64,000 nt of DNA from Fibrella forsythiae (GTDB taxonomy: Bacteria; Bacteroidota; Bacteroidia; Cytophagales; Spirosomataceae): NCBI RefSeq assembly GCF_017353175.1, contig NZ_JAFMYW010000011.1, positions 124,001-188,000 on the forward strand, in the 5' to 3' direction. The position numbers were made by a program, and so were the translations under genes. Positions 28,194 to 36,697 of this stretch are shown here, piece after piece. Below the pieces are notes generated by a model, which worked only from the letters and a program-made list of their open reading frames with translations, had not been told where the DNA came from and did no database searches. The stretch's first letter is position 1. Each line of letters begins with the position of its first letter.

Positions 28194-28237
28194 ACGCAAA
28201 AGACCCGCCGACATACATGTCGGCGGGTCTTTTGCGT
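28194..28237. terminator. Perfect 21-bp stem bidirectional terminator
   Basis: ACGCAAAAGACCCGCCGACAT at 28194-28214 is the exact reverse complement of 28217-28237, with a 2-nt centre. It is GC-rich towards the tip and has TTTTGCG at the base on both strands. It lies between the convergent HxlR and peptide transporter genes. Confidence 0.85.
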
Positions 28238-28251
28238 TTAACGGTTGCTGG

Positions 28252-29745
28252 CTAGGCTATACCGCCCATCCAGCGCTTGAGTGGTCTGGTGAAGAGTAAC
28301 ATCAGTAAGCCGGCTCCTACGCCAAAATAGGCCACACTCTGAAACAGGGCGGGCATCTGTGATACGTTCTTTTCGTCGAACCCGCCGGCAAAGAGGCCGG
28401 CAATCAGGTTTCCGAGCGACGTTCCTACAAACCAGATGCCCATCAACTGACTGGCATACCGCTTAGGGGCTAGCTTCGAGAAAGCACTCAGCCCAACCGG
28501 GCTAAGGAAGAGCTCGCCCAGGGTGAAGAAGAGGTACGTGAACGTCAGGTACAGGGCTGACGTTCGCACGCCGGTAAGGGCAATTTTGGCAGCTACAACC
28601 ATGATGAAATAGGCCAGACCTAATAGAACGAGACCGGTTGCCAGTTTGGCCGGGGCCGGGTAATCGATCTTCCGGTTGGCCAGAAAGACCCACAACATGG
28701 CCAGCAGCGGCGAAAAGCTCAGAATAAAGGCCGGGTTGAAGTTCTGAAACCAGCTTGATGGCAACTCCCAGCCGAAGAAGTTCAGGTTGGTGTATCGCTC
28801 GGCAAAGATTTGCAATGATGAGCCCTGCTGCTCATTACCAGCCCAGTATAAAGCCGCTGCGATGAAAAAGACAAACAGTACGGCCACCCGCTTTTTCTCT
28901 GCCGTAGTTAATCCACCAGCCAGCAGAATAAAAATAAAGTAGCCAACCGCGACCATCGAAATGATGGTGCCCATAGCCTGAGCCAGGCCAGTTGCGGTTG
29001 TCAGGTCAAGTACGCCAGTCAGTTGTAACGTACCCAGCAGGCTAACCAGAACAAAAAGAAAGGCAATCAGAGGACGGTTACCGCCCGATTTTGACACCAC
29101 TTTCTCTGTCCGTTCAGGTACGTTGCCCAAATGCCCCAGGTGTTTCTGCCCCAGCGTACGGAAGGTGATCAGCCCCAGCCCCATACCAACGGCCGCCGCG
29201 CCAAATCCGTAGTGCCAGCCAACTTTCTGCCCCAGATAACCCACTGTGGTAATGCCCAGCAGCGAACCCAGGTTAATGCCCATATAGAAGATGGAGAATG
29301 CTGCATCGCGCCGGGCACCGCCTTCAGGGTATAATTCACCTACGATGGAGCTGATGTTTGGCTTAAGCAATCCGGTACCCATGGCCACGGTAGCCAGGCC
29401 AGCATAGAACAGGGCGGTACCGGCCGGAAACGCCAGAATAATATGCCCGGCCATGATGATAATACCGCCATACCAGATCGATTTTCGTTGCCCCAGAATA
29501 TTGTCGGCTATCCAGCCGCCGGGCAGAGAGAGCAGGTAAACAGATGACGTATAGATACCATAGATCGCTGCGCCTTCCACTTCACTGAGGCCCATGCCCC
29601 CCCGAACATTGTCGATCAGAAACAGCAGCAGGATGGCCCGCATGCCATAATAACTGAAGCGTTCCCACATTTCGGTGAAAAAAAGAACGTAAAGGCCGGT
29701 AGAGTGGCCGGTTTTAGCAGGTGGGGCAGGGGTTGTAACGTTCAT
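28252..29745 (-). CDS. POT/PTR-family proton-coupled peptide transporter
   Basis: 497 residues with about fourteen hydrophobic helices. The first helix holds the proton-coupling motif ExxER as TEMWERFSYYGMRA, and helix 2-3 holds GGWIADNILGQRKSI; later FFTLGELFLSPVGLS matches the PTR2 signature region. It imports di- and tripeptides into the cytoplasm with protons. It is a single-gene unit bounded by a terminator. Confidence 0.93.
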   Translation of the reverse strand: MNVTTPAPPAKTGHSTGLYVLFFTEMWERFSYYGMRAILLLFLIDNVRGGMGLSEVEGAAIYGIYTSSVYLLSLPGGWIADNILGQRKSIWYGGIIIMAGHIILAFPAGTALFYAGLATVAMGTGLLKPNISSIVGELYPEGGARRDAAFSIFYMGINLGSLLGITTVGYLGQKVGWHYGFGAAAVGMGLGLITFRTLGQKHLGHLGNVPERTEKVVSKSGGNRPLIAFLFVLVSLLGTLQLTGVLDLTTATGLAQAMGTIISMVAVGYFIFILLAGGLTTAEKKRVAVLFVFFIAAALYWAGNEQQGSSLQIFAERYTNLNFFGWELPSSWFQNFNPAFILSFSPLLAMLWVFLANRKIDYPAPAKLATGLVLLGLAYFIMVVAAKIALTGVRTSALYLTFTYLFFTLGELFLSPVGLSAFSKLAPKRYASQLMGIWFVGTSLGNLIAGLFAGGFDEKNVSQMPALFQSVAYFGVGAGLLMLLFTRPLKRWMGGIA

Positions 29746-29826
29746 TCAGGAGAAAAAGCAGGCTATTGACCTACCGCTAACTAGATGTTTGTTGATTTTA
29801 ACCCTTAAATATAACAAAGAAGCCCG

Positions 29827-31533
29827 TTACTGAACCTCAGCCAGGATGTAGGCCTTTAACGTACCGGGGCGAGTAGCCGGATTCAGGAACGTACCTGTCA
29901 GCTGGCTAACATGGTAATACGGGAACGTGGCCAGCCGACGTACCTGGAAGCCCTGTTTAGTCAGTGAGTCGGCGTAAACGGGCGTGGTCAGAACCTGAAC
30001 GGGGCCTTGCCGGGTTACGCGCTTCAGCGTCGAGTCAGCGTATACATAGTGGGTGGGCTGTTTCGTATAATACTCGTACGACCAGGTGCTCTCGCCGTAG
30101 GTATCGCCCCCATAGAACCAGGTTGTGCGTTGCAGGTTGGGGCGGGTATTGGCATAATCGGCCGCCACCATACCCGCCTGATACTGCATAATCGACGGAT
30201 ACAGGAACAGATTGATCAGTCCGCCTACAATTACCATAAGCCCAACCATGCGGCCAGTCAGCGTAGCCACCGGATTGCCAAAGTGTGGCTTATAATGCCA
30301 GAACACAACGATCGTAGTGAGACCAATCAGGCAGATCCAGATCAGGCCGGAAACAAGGCGCTCGGGTTGGTAGAGCACCAGCACGCCCGTAACCAACGTA
30401 CCTGCCAGCAGGGCAATTATAGTCTGGGCGATGGTCCAGCGACGTAGGCTGGTCACGGATAGTTGGCTGAGGAAATGCGCCGCCAGAACGGCATAAAACG
30501 GGAAAACGATATTGAGGTAATGCGGTAGCTGAAACCGGGATGCCGAAAACAGGATGAATAGCGAAATGCCAGCTCCCAGCGATAGGTACTCGGGCAGGGG
30601 CGGCGTGGCCGTCAGGTGCTGACGGCGAAACAACTGACTAACGGCCCTCCCGGTGGCAGCATAGACGATGAGCGCCCAGGGAAGCAAGGCCCAGAGAAGC
30701 GTATGTGTAAAGAACAACGGGTCACCACTGCCCCGAAGTGGACCGTTGTTCAGGAAACGGCCCATCTGGCTATCCCAAAAGAAAAACCGTAATCCCGACG
30801 TACCTCGTTGCCCATACACGATTTTCTCCGGGTGGGCATCGAATTGCTGGTAGAGCGCGTAGAGTTCGGGCGATACAAACAGGGCTGTGAGCACCCCCGC
30901 CACTAGCCAACGCGGATGCCAAAGTTGCTTCCACTGGCCCGTAAACGCGCAATGGGCCACCAGACCAGCGCCTACCGAGGCAACCGGCACAACCGGCCCC
31001 TTAGTCATCATGGCGCAAGCGGTCAGTAATGACCCGAGTACCAGGTGATACCACGTTCCGCCCTGCACGACCCGCATGAAGTGATAAGCCGGCCCAATAA
31101 TGAATAGGGTCAGAAAGGGCTCAGCCCGCACGTCGGTGTTCGATAGAATAACATGATAGGCTGTTCCGAAAATCAGCGTAGCCACCTGCGCCACCACGAT
31201 CGGGTAGTTGAGCCGGGCAAAACGGTAGGTATAGAAAAGGCTCCCGCCGAAACACAGCAAGGCGGGTAACTTGTAGGCTGCCGTTGTAACGCCCAGCATC
31301 TTCATGAACAGGACATTGAGCAGAAAGGGCAGGCGAGGCTTATCGAGCCATTCCACTTCGCAGGAATACAGGTTAATATAATCGCCGGTGAGAAACATGC
31401 GCTTAGCTACCGTGGCATACAGCCCGTTGTCGGGTTCCATGATGGGTAGGCATAGCGCGGTGAAATTTATCGCTACCACAGCCGTTAGCAGGGTGTAAAA
31501 CAGGCGATTTGAAAGCGGAGCAGGGGAAATCAT
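29827..31533 (-). CDS. ArnT-like membrane glycosyltransferase, GT39-type
   Basis: 568 residues. The first periplasmic loop has EPDNGLYATVAKRMFLTGDY followed by WLDKPRLPFLL, matching the acidic loop and the K-P motif of ArnT/PMT-type enzymes that use polyprenyl-phosphate sugars. Eleven or so transmembrane helices follow, then a soluble C-terminal part (about 455-568). ArnT adds aminoarabinose to lipid A, but Bacteroidetes homologues have varied acceptors, so the sugar and target are unknown. The gene is monocistronic by position. Confidence 0.82.
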   Translation of the reverse strand: MISPAPLSNRLFYTLLTAVVAINFTALCLPIMEPDNGLYATVAKRMFLTGDYINLYSCEVEWLDKPRLPFLLNVLFMKMLGVTTAAYKLPALLCFGGSLFYTYRFARLNYPIVVAQVATLIFGTAYHVILSNTDVRAEPFLTLFIIGPAYHFMRVVQGGTWYHLVLGSLLTACAMMTKGPVVPVASVGAGLVAHCAFTGQWKQLWHPRWLVAGVLTALFVSPELYALYQQFDAHPEKIVYGQRGTSGLRFFFWDSQMGRFLNNGPLRGSGDPLFFTHTLLWALLPWALIVYAATGRAVSQLFRRQHLTATPPLPEYLSLGAGISLFILFSASRFQLPHYLNIVFPFYAVLAAHFLSQLSVTSLRRWTIAQTIIALLAGTLVTGVLVLYQPERLVSGLIWICLIGLTTIVVFWHYKPHFGNPVATLTGRMVGLMVIVGGLINLFLYPSIMQYQAGMVAADYANTRPNLQRTTWFYGGDTYGESTWSYEYYTKQPTHYVYADSTLKRVTRQGPVQVLTTPVYADSLTKQGFQVRRLATFPYYHVSQLTGTFLNPATRPGTLKAYILAEVQ

Positions 31534-31671
31534 GCTGCAAAATTAGTCGTAGAAGTCATCAAAGTCGTTGCTGGTTGACCGTACATAATCCGGATCGCCG
31601 TTTCATACAGTTTTAACGACTATCCGGGGCTGCTCTTCTTACCTTACAACGATCCAGACTATTTTTACTCC

Positions 31672-33045
31672 ATGCAAACTGTTAAACTCCTTATTGTCGA
31701 TGACGATCCCGATGTGCTGCTGGCCGCCAAACTGCTGCTGAAGCGCCACATTGGTCAGGTCGACATCGAGAAGAACCCCGATAAGCTGCCCTTTTTACTC
31801 GGGAACACACGGTATGACGCGATACTGCTCGACATGAATTTTACCCGCGACGTAAGCTCGGGTAAGGAAGGCTTCGATTGGCTCGATCGGATTCTGGATG
31901 CCGATCCAACGGCCCGAGTGGTGCTCTTTACAGCCTATGGCGACGTGGAAATGGCCGTACGGGCTATCAAGGCCGGTGCCGTTGATTTTGTGTTGAAACC
32001 CTGGGAAAACGACAAACTCGTTGATGTTATCAAGACGGCTATTGCCGGGAAACAGGATGGCGCCGACGGGAACAACGTACCCAGAAGAGGCACGTCGGGC
32101 AGTACCGCACCAGCAGACCGGTTTATTGCACAAAGTGCCGCCATGCGCCAAATTGCCGAAACGGTTGAACGGGTAGCGCCTACCGACGCTAATATTCTGA
32201 TTCTGGGTGAAAACGGAACGGGTAAAGACGTGCTGGCCCGCGAAATTCACCGGCTGTCGAACCGGCGCGAAAAACCGTTCGTCTGCGCTGACCTGGGTGC
32301 CTTGCCCGACAGCCTGTTTGAAAGCGAACTGTTTGGCCACGTACGCGGAGCCTTCACCGACGCCCGCGACGATCGGGCCGGCCGGTTTGAAGAAGCACAG
32401 GGTGGCACCATTTTTCTGGACGAAATCGGTAACGTAGGGCTGGCTCAGCAGGCTCGTTTGTTAACTGTGCTGCAACAACGACAGGTGACGCGGGTGGGCA
32501 GCAACAAACCCCGGAATGTGGATGTACGGCTGGTTTGCGCTACGAACGCCGACCTGAATGCCCGCGTTATGGATCGCTCCTTCCGGCAGGATTTGTTGTA
32601 CCGCATCAACACCATCGAGCTGCACATTCCGCCGTTGCGCCAGCGCCCCGACGATATTGGCCCGTTGGCCGAGCATTTCCTGCGCATTTACCGGAAGCAG
32701 TATAACCGGCCGGTGGGGCAGATCAGCCCGGAATTGCTGAAACACCTGAAGCAGTATGCATGGCCCGGTAATGTTCGTGAACTTCAGCACGCCATTGAAC
32801 GGGCCGTGATTCTGGCGCGGGGCAATAGCCTGACGCCCGACGACTTCTTCTTTGGCTCGTCGCCTTCAGCCATGCAAAACGGGAGCGGGCTACCCGGCAA
32901 CGATACGTTGCAGATCGAAGATATGGAACGGCGCATGATTCAGCAGGCCATGCAAAAACACGGCGGCAACATCACCGACGTAGCCCGTGAACTGGGCCTC
33001 TCCCGCCAGGCGCTTTATCGGCGAATGGAAAAGTATGGACTTTAA
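31672..33045 (+). CDS. NtrC-family sigma-54-dependent response regulator
   Basis: 457 residues. The receiver domain (1-120) has the acidic pair DDDPD and phospho-acceptor Asp in ILLDMNF; the AAA+ domain has Walker A GENGTGKD at about 180 and the sigma-54 contact loop GAFTDA, where GAFTGA is classical and the G-to-D change is common in this phylum. The Fis-type helix-turn-helix ends the protein ([20 protein letters not shown]). It should activate sigma-54 promoters when phosphorylated by the histidine kinase encoded 98 bp downstream. Target genes are not evident here. Confidence 0.95.
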   Translation: MQTVKLLIVDDDPDVLLAAKLLLKRHIGQVDIEKNPDKLPFLLGNTRYDAILLDMNFTRDVSSGKEGFDWLDRILDADPTARVVLFTAYGDVEMAVRAIKAGAVDFVLKPWENDKLVDVIKTAIAGKQDGADGNNVPRRGTSGSTAPADRFIAQSAAMRQIAETVERVAPTDANILILGENGTGKDVLAREIHRLSNRREKPFVCADLGALPDSLFESELFGHVRGAFTDARDDRAGRFEEAQGGTIFLDEIGNVGLAQQARLLTVLQQRQVTRVGSNKPRNVDVRLVCATNADLNARVMDRSFRQDLLYRINTIELHIPPLRQRPDDIGPLAEHFLRIYRKQYNRPVGQISPELLKHLKQYAWPGNVRELQHAIERAVILARGNSLTPDDFFFGSSPSAMQNGSGLPGNDTLQIEDMERRMIQQAMQKHGGNITDVARELGLSRQALYRRMEKYGL

Positions 33046-33047
33046 CA

Positions 33048-33137
33048 AAGTCAGTAGTCGGTAGTCGGTAGTCATAAGTCGCGCTGCAACAGCACGAGTT
33101 TATCACTATCGACTTATGACTACCGACTACCGACTTA
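33048..33137. repeat. Long hairpin H4 between regulator and kinase
   Basis: The left arm (33048-33087) contains three GTAGTC words with GGTAGTC repeated, then ATAAGTCGCGCTGC. The right arm reverses most of it (about 28 of 30 outer pairs) but lacks the GCAGCGC tip, so the loop is larger. It starts 2 nt after the regulator stop and ends 6 nt before the kinase ATG. Wording is shared with H2. Confidence 0.8.
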
Positions 33138-33143
33138 ACTAAA

Positions 33144-34526
33144 ATGAATCGTTTTGCATGGGGTATTGGTTGGCGCATGGCATTGCTGGGAATCCTGGCG
33201 GGCACAATGGTCTATATAGGGCCAGCCAGCCGGTTCATGCCGTTACTGATCGTTACCAGTCTGCTGCTGCTTATGGCAGCGGTGAACCTGTACCAGTATG
33301 TAACGGGCATTAACCGCAAGCTGACCTACTTTCTGGAGTCGGTGCGCTATTCTGATTTTGCTATCAGTTTCAACGCTGACAGCAAGCTGGGGCCATCGTT
33401 TGCGCAACTGAACCAGCAGTTTAACGAAGTGTTGGAAGCGTTCAGGCAGGCAAGGGCCGAGAAAGAAGCCAACCTGCAATACCTGAACACTATTGTGCAG
33501 CACGTGAGCGTGGGGTTGCTCGCGTTCGACGCCGCCGGGCAGGTTGAACTGGTAAACCAGGCAGCCCTGAGGTTGCTGGACACGTACCGGCTACGCCTGC
33601 TCACTGACCTCGCCGACCAATATCCTGACCTCCCGGCCCGACTTACTGGCCCCGACCGGCAGGCGGCGTTTGCCTATACAACGGCCAGTGGTAATGATCT
33701 GGCTATTCGCACCACTGATGTTCGCCTGCGTGGGCGGCTGGTTACACTGGTTTCGTTACAAAACATTCGGTCTGAACTCCAGCAGAAAGAGGTAGATGCC
33801 TGGCAGAATTTGACCAAGGTGTTGCGCCACGAGATTATGAACTCGGTAACGCCGCTTGTGTCACTCACGGGCACGATGCAGGCCATTCTGGAACACGATA
33901 TTGCAGCCAATCTGCCGCCGCTCGACAATACGCCGGGAATCGCTCCGCCAGTGTTGCCCAACGCCGCCATTGTGCATGAGGCCGTCAATGATCTGGGCGA
34001 TGCGCTCAGCACCATAGCCCAGCGTGGCGAAGGGATTATGCGGTTTGTGGATGCCTACCGAAACTTCACGACCATCCCGGCCCCGCGCATGACTACGCTA
34101 TCTGTACAGGCCCTGATGCAGCGCGTAGCCGGTCTGGTTCGATCCGAATTTGACAGCCGACACATTATCATGACCCTGATGCAGCCTGCCGACCAACTGG
34201 TTATTCACGCCGACGAAGCGCAGGTAGAAATGATCTTGCTGAATCTGCTGAAGAATGCTGGCGAAGCGCTGGATAAAACAAACAACCCTGCGATCCGTTT
34301 TGAGGCACTGCTGGATGGTAACCGAACAATGATTGAGGTAACAGACAATGGCCCCGGTATCGAACCCGAGGCATTGGATCAGATATTCATCCCGTTTTTT
34401 ACCACCAAAAAAACAGGTTCAGGTATTGGGCTGAGCCTGTCCAGGCAGATGATGCAGCAGATGGGCGGCCAGCTTACCGTCAGCACTGAAGTGGGCCGGG
34501 GAAGCACATTTCGACTTTTATTTTAA
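33144..34526 (+). CDS. Membrane sensor histidine kinase, NtrY-like
   Basis: 460 residues with two N-terminal membrane helices (about 8-45), a linker, a PAS-like region (about 105-215, TIVQHVSVGLLAFDAAGQVEL), the H box LTKVLRHEIMNSVTPL, N box MILLNLLKNAGEAL and the G boxes TDNGPGIEPE and GSGIGLSLSRQM. It autophosphorylates on the H-box His and should pass the phosphate to the response regulator just upstream. The cytosolic PAS suggests an internal signal. The signal is unknown. Confidence 0.94.
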   Translation: MNRFAWGIGWRMALLGILAGTMVYIGPASRFMPLLIVTSLLLLMAAVNLYQYVTGINRKLTYFLESVRYSDFAISFNADSKLGPSFAQLNQQFNEVLEAFRQARAEKEANLQYLNTIVQHVSVGLLAFDAAGQVELVNQAALRLLDTYRLRLLTDLADQYPDLPARLTGPDRQAAFAYTTASGNDLAIRTTDVRLRGRLVTLVSLQNIRSELQQKEVDAWQNLTKVLRHEIMNSVTPLVSLTGTMQAILEHDIAANLPPLDNTPGIAPPVLPNAAIVHEAVNDLGDALSTIAQRGEGIMRFVDAYRNFTTIPAPRMTTLSVQALMQRVAGLVRSEFDSRHIIMTLMQPADQLVIHADEAQVEMILLNLLKNAGEALDKTNNPAIRFEALLDGNRTMIEVTDNGPGIEPEALDQIFIPFFTTKKTGSGIGLSLSRQMMQQMGGQLTVSTEVGRGSTFRLLF

Positions 34527-34858
34527 ACCTCCTGGTCCCGTATTTGTCTATACAGTAAGTAAGATGGAAACCCCCGCCGAACCATTCCATTAAAATTCTG
34601 TTATGGATTGCACAGATGGGGTAATTTGTCGAATATTGCCCTCGTTTTAAACAAGACATGAACCAGCTCGTCTACATACAGGCCACTTGCCATACGACGC
34701 CCTATCGGTTCAGGTCCGTGAGGACCCTATAACGATGTCCTGCCTACGTAGCAGGCCAATTTCGCCCCCTTTTTCTTAATTACACTTTTCACATCCATCC
34801 GGATAAAAACGTCTCCGTTTGAGGCCGCCGCCGATCGTTGAGGTCGGGCGTTCAATAA
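34527..34858. other. Leader region upstream of the arginine-cluster acyltransferase
   Basis: A 332-bp stretch without an established gene. It holds a 24-codon small frame at 34658-34732, a hairpin GGTCC-GTGA-GGACC (34713-34726) over that frame's end, a second stem CCTGC/GCAGG (34739-34755) and a CCCCCTTTTT tract at about 34765-34774. TAATTTG near 34622 is one base short of a -7 element. Together these could form a regulated leader, but none is strong. Confidence 0.35.
34658..34732 (+). CDS. Possible short leader peptide with arginine codons
   Basis: ATG to TAA, 24 residues, with three arginines in the last eight (YRFRSVRTL). The three Arg codons are CGG, AGG and AGG. They lie in a small hairpin upstream of an arginine-pathway gene, as in leader-peptide attenuation. 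Length and codon bias alone do not prove translation, so this is a candidate only. Confidence 0.2.
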   Translation: MNQLVYIQATCHTTPYRFRSVRTL

Positions 34859-35572
34859 ATGACGATGATCACGCAAGAAGTAGTCAACGACCAGTATATT
34901 ATTCAGGTAGCCAGTGAGGTTCACCTTAATTTAGCTGACACCATCTGTAAGGAGATGGAAAACAGTGCGAAGGCCCGGGGAACCGGCATCGCCAAACGTT
35001 CACCGCTTTACCTGATGCAGAAGATGCTGGAAGGGAAAGCCATCGTTGCGCAGACACTGGGCGGCGAATGGGTCGGGTTCTGTTACATAGAAACCTGGGA
35101 GCACGGCAAGTTTGTGGCCAACTCAGGCCTGATCGTTCACCCCGACCATCGCAAGAGTGGCGTTGCTACGCACATCAAGCACAAAGCATTCGAGTTGTCA
35201 CGATCACGCTATCCGGATGCCAAGATCATCGGCCTCACCACCAGCCTCCCTGTGATGAAAATCAACAGTGATCTGGGATATCAGCCCGTGACACTCAGTC
35301 AGTTGCCCGCCGACGATGCTTTCTGGAAAGGGTGCCAAACCTGCGTTAACTACGATATTCTGACTCGTACGCAACGGAAACACTGCCTATGTACCGGTAT
35401 GCTGTATGACCCTGAGGAAAAGAAGGACGAAAAGAAAGCGCCCTGGAATTTCATCAAGGAATCAAAATTATATGAACGCTGGCAGCGGCTGAAAGAGCGC
35501 GTGCTGCTCCGCTTCCAGGATCGCCCTGCGCCTGCTACGAAAAAGGTAGAGCGCGAATTAGAAGCTGCTTAA
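34859..35572 (+). CDS. GNAT acyltransferase of arginine cluster, candidate N-acylglutamate synthase
   Basis: 237 residues. A GNAT fold covers about 15-150 with the acyl-CoA loop region VHPDHRKSGVATHI (R/Q-x-x-G-x-A pattern). Downstream it has WKGCQTCVNYD and KHCLCTG, four cysteines as CxxC and CxC, unusual in GNATs and suggestive of a metal site. The C-terminal 50 residues are charged. In Bacteroidetes a GNAT gene typically sits before argG and argC, where N-acylation of glutamate (acetyl or succinyl) would start the pathway. That assignment is by family and context. A terminator follows at 35579. Confidence 0.75.
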   Translation: MTMITQEVVNDQYIIQVASEVHLNLADTICKEMENSAKARGTGIAKRSPLYLMQKMLEGKAIVAQTLGGEWVGFCYIETWEHGKFVANSGLIVHPDHRKSGVATHIKHKAFELSRSRYPDAKIIGLTTSLPVMKINSDLGYQPVTLSQLPADDAFWKGCQTCVNYDILTRTQRKHCLCTGMLYDPEEKKDEKKAPWNFIKESKLYERWQRLKERVLLRFQDRPAPATKKVERELEAA

Positions 35573-35578
35573 CAACAG

Positions 35579-35609
35579 ATGCGCTGGTAATGCCAGCGCA
35601 TTTTTTTTG
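35579..35609 (+). terminator. Intrinsic terminator after the GNAT gene
   Basis: GCGCTGG and CCAGCGC pair around TAATG, with flanking AT/AT and eight Ts after. It ends the GNAT transcript and therefore separates it from argG, with a minus-strand DUF389 gene starting its stop codon at 35611. Confidence 0.88.
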
Positions 35610-35610
35610 C

Positions 35611-36537
35611 CTATACAATGGGTTGGCGACGATGAACGAACCGTTGCTTCAGGCCGAAAACGGCGTAACAGCTGATCAGAACAACCAGCACATCCACCCC
35701 GAAGCGTTCCGTTCCCTGCCAGGCATTGCCCCAGTCGCTGGCCGCTATACTTACCCCGATCATGGCAGCTGAGTGAATACTGGCCAGAGCCATCATGGCG
35801 CCCGCAATGAAACTATCCCGGTACGAAGCCACAATGATGGCACCCGCCAGCGCGCCGCCCAGCGACAGCATATATTGTTTTGTGCCCGGATTAGACAGAC
35901 TTTCGATTTCGGGGTTACTAGTGAATTCGTGAACGGTAGTTGCGCCCGTTAATTGCATGAGCCAGAACGACAGGCCGGCAACGATGATCAGGGTGAGGTA
36001 GCCGAGCAGCGAATTTCGGATGCCATACAGCACCAGGTGAGCACGGCGATTGGTTATGCCCAGCGACACTTTTGCCAGCGGATCGAACCCCGGAGCGAGA
36101 ACGGCCGCTGCCACAAAGCTTACTGCCTGCGGAGCTGGTTCTGAAACAAGGCCAACGGCGGCAATCATACCGCCAATACCCATAAGCGCTATATAATTGG
36201 GCGTTAGCCGCCCGTTATGGCGCAGGCCTGCCTCCATTTCTTCCCAAATAGCCTCGTCGTAATCTTTCTCAATACGATAATGATTGGACGGATCAATCAG
36301 GGACGCCAGTTCGGAGGTAGCAATAGAAAAAGGCTGGCCCTGGCAACGGGTTGCTATACACTGCAGAACGTCGTCTGTTCCCCGATTAAGTACTTGCAGG
36401 ATAAGTACATCGCCCGCAGGTTTCAGCGAGGTTCCCCGTTCTACACTCAGCCCGATTACGTCGGGCATAGCCTGAAGTTGATCGATAAGTGGGCCTGTAC
36501 AGCTAGGCGGAATGGAAACGTTGAAGGTTCTATGCAT
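35611..36537 (-). CDS. DUF389 integral membrane protein
   Basis: 308 residues: a soluble N-terminal part (1-120, ferredoxin-like) then about six membrane helices with ALMGIGGMIAAVGL, VAAAVLAPGFDPLAKV and the final VDVLVVLISCYAVFGL. This matches the DUF389 family, of unknown function. It lies in reverse orientation between the arginine genes, so it appears inserted in that cluster. Confidence 0.85.
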   Translation of the reverse strand: MHRTFNVSIPPSCTGPLIDQLQAMPDVIGLSVERGTSLKPAGDVLILQVLNRGTDDVLQCIATRCQGQPFSIATSELASLIDPSNHYRIEKDYDEAIWEEMEAGLRHNGRLTPNYIALMGIGGMIAAVGLVSEPAPQAVSFVAAAVLAPGFDPLAKVSLGITNRRAHLVLYGIRNSLLGYLTLIIVAGLSFWLMQLTGATTVHEFTSNPEIESLSNPGTKQYMLSLGGALAGAIIVASYRDSFIAGAMMALASIHSAAMIGVSIAASDWGNAWQGTERFGVDVLVVLISCYAVFGLKQRFVHRRQPIV

Positions 36538-36697
36538 CGTGTTGCAAGATGAATTCGTGCATTTTCAACCTTGCCCGATGGGCAATTGTTGGTAATAGAG
36601 GCTGATAATCCGTATAAGTAGCCGATATTTGCAGGCTGATTGGCGAGTGTATTCTGTGATGGCCCATCGAAAAGGGCTGGATTAAAGTTTTTTATAA

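Noticed and set aside
31934..32360. GAFTDA instead of GAFTGA in the response regulator as a sign of lost sigma-54 contact
   Set aside because: The key Phe-Thr are kept, and GAFTDA is, as far as I know, common in Bacteroidetes NtrC-type regulators.
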